From positions 69,371,121 to 69,435,120 of the forward strand of contig NC_030814.1 in the NCBI RefSeq assembly GCF_001704415.2: DNA of 64,000 bases, in the 5' to 3' direction. Source of the DNA: Capra hircus (Eukaryota > Chordata > Mammalia > Artiodactyla > Bovidae). The position numbers and the translations under genes are program-made. Of this stretch, positions 58,650 through 64,000 are shown in pieces (position 1 is the first letter of the stretch; the number at the start of each line of letters is the position of its first letter). The notes beneath the pieces are model-generated. The model ran no database searches. It saw nothing but the letters and a program-made list of their open reading frames with translations, and was not told where the DNA came from.

Positions 58650-58865
58650 GCATGATTGCATGCTAAGTCTCTTCAGTCATATCCAACTCTGTGGGACCCT
58701 ACGGACTGTAGCCTGAAAGCCTCCTCTGTCCGTGGGTTCTCCAGGCAAGAATACTGGAGTGGATTGCCATGCCCTCCTCCAGGGGATCTTCCCAACCCAG
58801 GGATCAAACCTGTGACTCTACCACCTTTCCTGCAACTCGACCACTATCGCCACCTGGGAACTCCT
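58650..58865 (-). mobile_element. Bov-tA SINE (antisense)
   Basis: Reversed body GGCAAGAATACTGGAGTGGA and head ending in CGCCACCTGGGAACTCC; B-box complement GGGATCAAACC at about 58800. Confidence 0.9.
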
Positions 58866-58954
58866 ATGGAAGTACAATTGATTTACATAAGATATACATT
58901 TACTATATACATACTGATTAGCTTGGATGTATGCATACACCTAGGACACCATTA

Positions 58955-59000
58955 GACTTCCCAGGCAGCTCAGTGGTAAGGAATCCACCTGTCAATGCAC
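58955..59000 (+). mobile_element. tRNA-Glu SINE head only (sense)
   Basis: ACTTCCCAGGCAGCTCAGTG, GTAAGGAATCCACCTGTCAA is the first 45 bp of a Bov-tA (A-box part) without the rest. Confidence 0.6.
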
Positions 59001-59072
59001 ACCAAGGTACTTCACATACTCATCACCTCCAAAATTTTTCTTGTGATCTTTTGTGGGTTTTTAGAGTTTAGG

Positions 59073-59383
59073 ACTCTCAAGAGTCTTCTCCAGCCCCACA
59101 GTTCAAAAGTATCAATTCCTCGGCACTCAGCTTTCTTCACAGTCCAACTCTCACATCCATACATGACTACTGGAAAAACCATAGCCTTGATTAGACGGAC
59201 CTTAGTCGGCAAAGTAATATCTCTGCTTTTGAATATGCTATCTAGGTTGGTCATAACTTTTCTTCCAGGGAGTAAGCATCTTTTAATTTCATGGCTGCAG
59301 TCAACATCTGCAGTGATTTTGGAGCCCCACCCCCAAAAAAGTCTGACACTGTTTCCCCATCTATTTCCCATGAAGTGATGGTT
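59073..59383 (-). mobile_element. BovB, inverted 5' segment of a twin-primed copy
   Basis: Reversed BovB from the palm-distal region (GGAAATAGATGGGGAAACAG sense) down to ...CTTGAGAGTCCT (sense). A minus-strand open frame 59012-59392 includes 'SWTVKKAECRGIDTFELWGW'. The next BovB base continues on the plus strand at 59384. Confidence 0.9.
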
Positions 59384-59721
59384 GGACTGCAAGGAGATCC
59401 AACCAGTCCATTCTGAAGGAGATCAGCCCTGGGATTTCTTTGGAAGGAATGATGCTAAAGCTGAAACTCCAGTACTTTGGCCACCTCATGTGAACAGTTG
59501 ACTCACCAGAAAAGACTCTGATGCTGGGAGGGATTGCGGGCAGGAGGAGAAGGGGACAACAGAGGATGAGATGGCTGGATGGCATCACAGACTCGATGGA
59601 CATGAGTCTGAGTGAACTCCGGGAATTGATGATGGACAGGGAGGCCTGGAGTGCTGCAATTCATGGGGTCGCAAAGAGTTGGACACGACTGAGCGACTGA
59701 ACTGAACTGAACTGAACTGAG
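59384..59721 (+). mobile_element. BovB, direct 3' segment of the twin-primed copy
   Basis: Plus-strand BovB from TTGGACTGCAAGGAGATCC, which directly follows the inverted segment in the element, to the (ACTGA)n tail at 59721. Possible target-site duplication: TTTAGAGTTT (59061-59070) and TTTAGGAGTTT (59725-59735), with one inserted base. Confidence 0.92.
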
Positions 59722-60129
59722 GCTTTAGGAGTTTCATGGATTTGAAATTCATGCTCATAGTAAATAAATAATGGCAGCAGATCAGGTGTACATTGTTGAC
59801 TTATGACGATTTAAGAAGTTAACTTTCAACATAGACATACCTTTTGAAAGTTAATGTTTGTTATTCCCTCATTGAAATACTTTGCCTTATTTCCTTCAAG
59901 CATATTCTTTCTTATTCTGTCACCCCCTACATTTTTTGAGTGAAGACCCAGGAGAGATTTCAAAAAAATATAAACAATCAAGACCTATAGGGTAGCTGCT
60001 ATTCACCCACACAGACCTTTTTCCTATGAGAAGCAGCCTACATTTTGCATGTGTGAAACAATGTGGAACAGAACAGAATATATCAACGTGGTTAAGCATG
60101 ACAAGTCATCTTTGCTGCTTCAAACCTAT
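59722..60129. other. Intergenic sequence
   Basis: No gene or repeat recognised. Confidence 0.4.
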
Positions 60130-60354
60130 GTGTGCATGCTTAGTTGCACAGTCTCCCAGTCATGTCGGACTATTTGCGACCAAATGAACTGTAGTCTGCC
60201 AGGCTCCTCCTCTGTCCATGGGATTCTCCAGGCAAGAATACTGGAGTGGGTTGCCATTTCCTCTTCCAGGAGATCTTCCTACCCGAGGATCAAACCAGCA
60301 TCTCCTGAGTCTCCTGCATTGGCAGAATAATTCTTTTACCACTAGCCATAAGGA
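60130..60354 (-). mobile_element. Bov-tA SINE (antisense)
   Basis: Reversed body CAGGCAAGAATACTGGAGTG and decayed head (GAGGATCAAACCAGC in place of the B-box complement). Confidence 0.88.
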
Positions 60355-61187
60355 AAAAATAAAAAGAGAGAAATAAAACTTTCTTCCATGTGTTAATGGT
60401 TGAAAATAAATATCTTGGAGTCATTTAAAGGAAAATCAACTATTACAATTATATTTTTCTATACTCAATTTCCCCTGAAGCCATGTGGTATTTAACCTTG
60501 GTGACTTACTAACAGAATCCTTTAGCATTTTCAAGACAAACATTTTGTGGTGTAAGAAACATTTATTGCTTTTTCCAAGCCCTCCTGCAGTTTTGTTGCC
60601 ATTTAACTTTTAACATCACTTGCTTATTAGAATGTTTTTGTTCACTATCCTTGTTAAACAAAGATCTCACATTATAATTATCAACTTTTATATGTACATA
60701 TTTTACTATATTTTATCCAAAAAATCATGTGTTGAAATAATTGCACATTATGATTTCAATTATCCTTCTATTTAATTAACCTTTTCCTATATCACAAACA
60801 TATTTTAAACGTTTTCACTTTTCACATATTTCATCAAAGCTATTTTAAACGGGACAAGAATTTAAACTTTACTCAATAAAACACCCTTCTTATTGACTAT
60901 TACACCTCATTTTATAAATGAAATCCAAGGATAAACCTAATTCAGTATATAAAGATATTTTTCTTAAAGAATGTCCAGTTTGCTTATTCCAAGAACTTCC
61001 ATTCCTATCACATATGAGAAAGTAGCACAAGTATATACAGGTTTTGAAATTTGATTGATTTTTTTTCTGTTTTTTTTCCCTCCTCTCCTTACATCAAGAA
61101 AGATTTGCCTTTTTCTCCATATCCTCACTTGGAACCCCTGAACAGATATGGAGACAATTGACAGAGGTCTGTTTTGTTGGAAGCAGT
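60355..61187. other. 3' flank of OR6F1, AT-rich
   Basis: No other gene. Several AATAAA/ATTAAA motifs occur on the minus strand (for example the complement at about 60875-60880), but I cannot choose one as the polyadenylation site. Confidence 0.4.
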
Positions 61188-62114
61188 TTATTTTCCTTTA
61201 CATTTCTTTAGCAGAGTTTCTCTTACTTCCTTGTTACGGAGAGTGTAGATGAAGGGATTAAGAACTGGAGTTACCACGGTGTTCAAGACATGAACAGCTT
61301 TGGTCAGATTCAAAGCCTCTTTAATGGAGGTGCGGACATGAAGGAAGATTGTAGAGCCATACCAGATGAGTACCACTGTAAGATGGGAGGAGCATGTGGA
61401 GAAGGCTTTGCTTCTGCCCTGGGCTGAGGGAATCCTGAAGATGGTGCTGATGATGTAGACATAGGAGACAAGGGTGATAAGGCAAGAACTTAGGATGACC
61501 ACAAAAGCAATCACAAAGCTTACAAGTTCCACTGGCCGTGTGCTGGTACAGGCCAGAGCAATCCAAGGTGCAATGTCACAAAAGAAGTGGTTGATAGTGT
61601 GGGGCCCACAGAAGGTCAGGCTGCTGATGAGGGCTGTGGGAACTGCAATGGCCAGGAAACCACAGGCCCAGGAGCCCAGGGCCAGCTGCATTGAAAGAAG
61701 GCTGTTCATGATATTCCCATAGTGTAGAGGATAGCAGATGGCCAAATAACGGTCATAAGCCATGGCTGCCAGGAGGAAGTACTCTGTGCAGCCCAATGAG
61801 AAAACAAGGTACATCTGCAAAAGACAGCTGGTAAATGATATGCTTTGGCTTCTCCCCAATAGAATGGCCAGGGCTTTGGGGACTACAGCTGTGGTATACC
61901 AAATCTCTAGGAAAGAGAGATTGCTTAGAAAGAAGTACATGGGGGTGTGTAGCTGGTGGGAAGTACTCACCAATATCAATATAGCCATGTTACCACCAAC
62001 TGTGAGGATGTACATAATCAAAAAAAGCATGAAAAGAGAGAGCTGAAGGATCTGGGAGCCAGGAAAGCCCAATAGGAGAAAGTCCTGGGGAAGAGTTTCA
62101 TTGTCTGTGTTCAT
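61188..62114 (-). CDS. OR6F1: Olfactory receptor 6F1 (intact)
   Basis: A 308-residue odorant receptor in one exon, the same length as human OR6F1 and very close to it throughout as far as I recall. It would couple odorant binding to the olfactory G protein in sensory cilia. Visible marks: NET glycosylation site (5-7), GN of helix 1 (41-42), TPMYFFLSNLSFLEIWYTT (57-75), Cys97 and Cys179, MAYDRYLAIC (118-127), FCGPHTINHFFCD (168-180), SYVYIIS (217-223), KAFSTCSSHL (236-245), PVLNPFIYTLRN (283-294). No stop, frameshift or missing key residue. The start at 62112-62114 gives the standard N-terminus. A seven-codon upstream frame ends over this ATG. Assignment to OR6F1 is from family memory; the nearby OR14-type locus agrees with the human 1q44 arrangement. 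Confidence 0.95.
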   Translation of the reverse strand: MNTDNETLPQDFLLLGFPGSQILQLSLFMLFLIMYILTVGGNMAILILVSTSHQLHTPMYFFLSNLSFLEIWYTTAVVPKALAILLGRSQSISFTSCLLQMYLVFSLGCTEYFLLAAMAYDRYLAICYPLHYGNIMNSLLSMQLALGSWACGFLAIAVPTALISSLTFCGPHTINHFFCDIAPWIALACTSTRPVELVSFVIAFVVILSSCLITLVSYVYIISTIFRIPSAQGRSKAFSTCSSHLTVVLIWYGSTIFLHVRTSIKEALNLTKAVHVLNTVVTPVLNPFIYTLRNKEVRETLLKKCKGK

Positions 62115-62134
62115 AGAAAAACACAGACCCCCAT
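62112..62134 (-). promoter_or_regulatory. Short upstream reading frame overlapping the OR6F1 start
   Basis: On the minus strand, ATG at 62132-62134 opens a frame of seven codons that ends at TGA overlapping the OR6F1 start as ATGA (start and stop share TG). It lies in the predicted last 5' exon, so it could lower or reshape translation of the receptor. Whether it is in the mature mRNA depends on the acceptor at 62164. Confidence 0.5.
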
Positions 62135-62163
62135 ACGGAGGTCTTTAACTCAATCAGGCAGTT

Positions 62164-62180
62164 CTAGAAAAATAAAAAGA
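62164..62180 (-). promoter_or_regulatory. Predicted splice acceptor before the OR6F1 coding exon
   Basis: On the minus strand CTTTTTATTTTTCTAG ends at 62164, 49 bp before the ATG: a good polypyrimidine tract and AG. Confidence 0.55.
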
Positions 62181-62227
62181 ATTGCACTCATGAAAGTGCT
62201 TCAGTACTTGAATGCATACTGACAAAC

Positions 62228-62420
62228 TAACATCTGTTGAGTGCCTGCTCTGTGCTTGGAGCTATGCATGATTAGTATCAGTTAATTAAGTAGAGAGTTG
62301 TGCGTTTATAACGAATTAATAGACAGTGCAAATAATGTTAGCAATTTTGCAAAGATTTCATCTATGGTTACACTTCAGATCCAAGATTCAAATCTAGTCT
62401 TGCTGCTTTAATCATTCCTG
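62228..62420 (-). mobile_element. MIR SINE (antisense), decayed
   Basis: ACATCTGTTGAGTGCCTGCT, CTGTGCTTGGAGCTATGCAT, then GGTTACACTTCAGATCCAAG and ATTCAAATCTAGTCTTGC follow the reversed MIR from 3' end to core, with the middle eroded. Confidence 0.55.
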
Positions 62421-62837
62421 TTCTAACCAGGTCACAGATTACTGGTTCACAGATTACATCCACAGATAACATCTAAACACAGGAAGGGCTGAGCATTTCA
62501 TGCAGACTCAGTTCAATACTTTGTTACTAAACTCTTTGTCACAGTCCTTAAATGAAATTATGTACTTTATCTTTGTTGAGAAATAGGCCTCTCAAATGTA
62601 AATTCTAGACACTTTCATATCTGACAGTTATAGTTTCTGAATTGATCTTTTGATATATATGCTCTGAACTCAAAAATAATGTCTAGAAACAAACTGTAAG
62701 AATTTTAAAAATAGTTTCAAATTATTGTCTTCTCCAATCTTAATCATTTCATGTTTAAATTTGTATTATATTATTCACATCAAAAAATTTCCATATTAAA
62801 CAATGAACTTAAGGCAATTTCTTCCTGCAACTAGGAT
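62421..62837. other. Intergenic sequence
   Basis: No gene or repeat recognised. The upstream non-coding exon of OR6F1 could lie to the right of this point. Confidence 0.35.
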
Positions 62838-62928
62838 TATTGTTATTCAGTTGCTATGTTGTGTCCAACTCTGCAACCTCAGAGAATGTAGCATGACAGG
62901 CTCCCCTGTCCTCTGCTACCCTTATTTG
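62838..62928 (-). mobile_element. Old BovB 3' end scrap (antisense)
   Basis: TTGTTATTCAGTTGCTATGT, TGTGTCCAACTCTGCAACC and ATGACAGGCTCCCCTGTCC resemble the reversed BovB 3' end with several losses. Confidence 0.6.
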
Positions 62929-63917
62929 GAAGTGAATGAACAGCTGAAAAGCAGACAATCATTTTGAAGCTAGTTTTTTCTTTTTTTCCTTTTTGTATAC
63001 GTGTAACTTATTTTTAAATGCTTTGTTTGAGGATGAACCCTATAAATTAGAAGATCAATTGGAAAGCTAAAACTGTCAAACATTCAGGTCATAAGAACCT
63101 ACACCTGAGTGCAGTTTATTGCACAAAGTAAACTTTGGTGTCTTCAGTCTCTGAGAAGTCTCTGTGAAGGAATGTTTTCTCTCTCTGTCCTCAAGTATCC
63201 AGTCTTACACTCTTACACTCCAATAACAAATGTCATCTCTTTCATAAATCTCAGCAGATTTATTATATGTGTAAACAAGGCAGAAAGGGACTTCAATGTC
63301 ATTTATAGCAGTAATCTTAAGTTTTAATGGGCACAACAATCATTTGAGGGGGATATCAAAATAGAGATTACAAATCAGTCACCTGTGGTGGGGACTGTGA
63401 TTTTGCATTTCACACAAATTTCCAGAAAGTGTCACTACTGCTTGGAGATCCTACTCTGCTGAGGAAGGAACTAGCTTCCTTTTAATTTTGTAAATAAAGT
63501 AAAGATCAGGGAGATGACATGACTTTCCCAAGTTTTGCTTGGTTGAGTAGTAAAAGCCCTAGATTATTACATATTTAATTATCCTAGTAAAGAAAAATAT
63601 ATCTTAGTTTAGACATTGAGGGGTTAGATAGAGAAATAAAGACTACAAAGAAATGTTCATGAGCAATAAATGCTAAATAATGGTTTTCACAAATTTCTTA
63701 AAGTAATATGTTCCAACATCTGTATCACTTGCAGCCAACTAATAGAGTTAACAATATTTTCTAGTTCAAAGTACCTATGGATGTCTTTGGTATTAGTCAG
63801 CTGTTTTTCTTTAAACAGTAGTCAAGGACTCACTAGGTAACCATAAACTCATAATAATAGCCAATAGTAGCAAACACATCGTGAATGCTTATTTGGCAGT
63901 CACTAGCCAACTGTCCC
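62929..63917. other. Intergenic sequence
   Basis: No gene. Open frame 63109-63327 has no recognised domain. Confidence 0.4.
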
Positions 63918-64000
63918 GGCTTCCTTCATAGCTCAGTTGGTAAAGAATCTGCCTGCAACTCAGGAGACCCAGGTTCGATTTCTGGGTCGGGAAGATCCCC
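63918..64000 (+). mobile_element. Bov-tA SINE head (sense), cut by the window end
   Basis: CGGCTTCCTTCATAGCTCAG, A box TAGCTCAGTTGG, B box GGTTCGATTTC at about 63973, then GGGTCGGGAAGATCCCC. The head is unusually close to a tRNA in its first 70 bp. The rest lies outside the window. Confidence 0.9.

Noticed and set aside
63918..64000. tRNA-like sequence with A and B boxes
   Set aside because: It is the tRNA-Glu-derived head of a Bov-tA SINE (GGAAGATCCCC follows), not a tRNA gene. The same applies to the heads at 24782, 27775, 37727 and 46843.
1..64000. A new multi-gene system
   Set aside because: I searched both strands for linked non-repeat genes, regular arrays and unusual palindromes. Apart from the OR loci, nearly every coding-like signal traces to BovB, LINE-1 or SINE copies.

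Overview
This window is nuclear DNA of a bovid, most likely of the cattle lineage. The evidence is the repeat content: many copies of the RTE-type LINE BovB, tRNA-Glu-derived Bov-tA SINEs, Bov-A2 SINEs with (AGC)n tails, and the bovine LINE-1. The only host genes I can support are three olfactory receptor (OR) loci, each with a single coding exon. No bacterial, viral or organellar genes, RNA genes or CRISPR arrays are visible.

The OR loci are an intact OR6-like receptor (26000-26959, +), a broken OR14-type receptor (40514-41446, -; two in-frame TAG stops and an Arg-to-Cys change in the DRY-type motif), and an intact receptor I recognise as OR6F1 (61188-62114, -). OR6F1 and OR14 genes are neighbours in the human 1q44 OR cluster, so this looks like the corresponding bovid cluster. 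Both intact genes have a plausible splice acceptor 17-49 bp before the ATG, as is usual for OR genes with non-coding 5' exons. All three would act alone as G-protein-coupled odorant receptors; nothing here forms an operon or pathway.

Everything else is intergenic DNA with a dense, nested repeat history. Region by region: 1-4071 LINE-1 pieces with a double-headed Bov-tA SINE; 5717-8171 an LTR split by BovB, which is itself split by a LINE-1 tail; 8860-20760 one old antisense LINE-1 broken by about 7 kb and then 1.7 kb of later insertions (BovB, Bov-tA, Bov-A2 and a 1264-bp LTR); 21-25 kb SINEs and two class I-like LTRs; 29.05-36.87 kb a nearly full-length bovine LINE-1 with decayed ORF1 and ORF2; 38.1-40.4 kb an older antisense LINE-1; 41.98-45.63 kb a nearly full-length BovB; 50.9-57.8 kb four plus-strand BovB copies, one inserted in an old LINE-1 and one in an MLT1-like LTR; 59.07-59.72 kb a BovB copy with an inverted 5' half (twin priming).

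I found no convincing new biological system. The most informative signals are the insertion stacks with readable target-site duplications, the twin-primed BovB, the lightly damaged OR14 locus, and short upstream reading frames in front of both intact OR starts. Repeat family names come from memory of consensus sequences; boundaries are approximate unless a target-site duplication is given.
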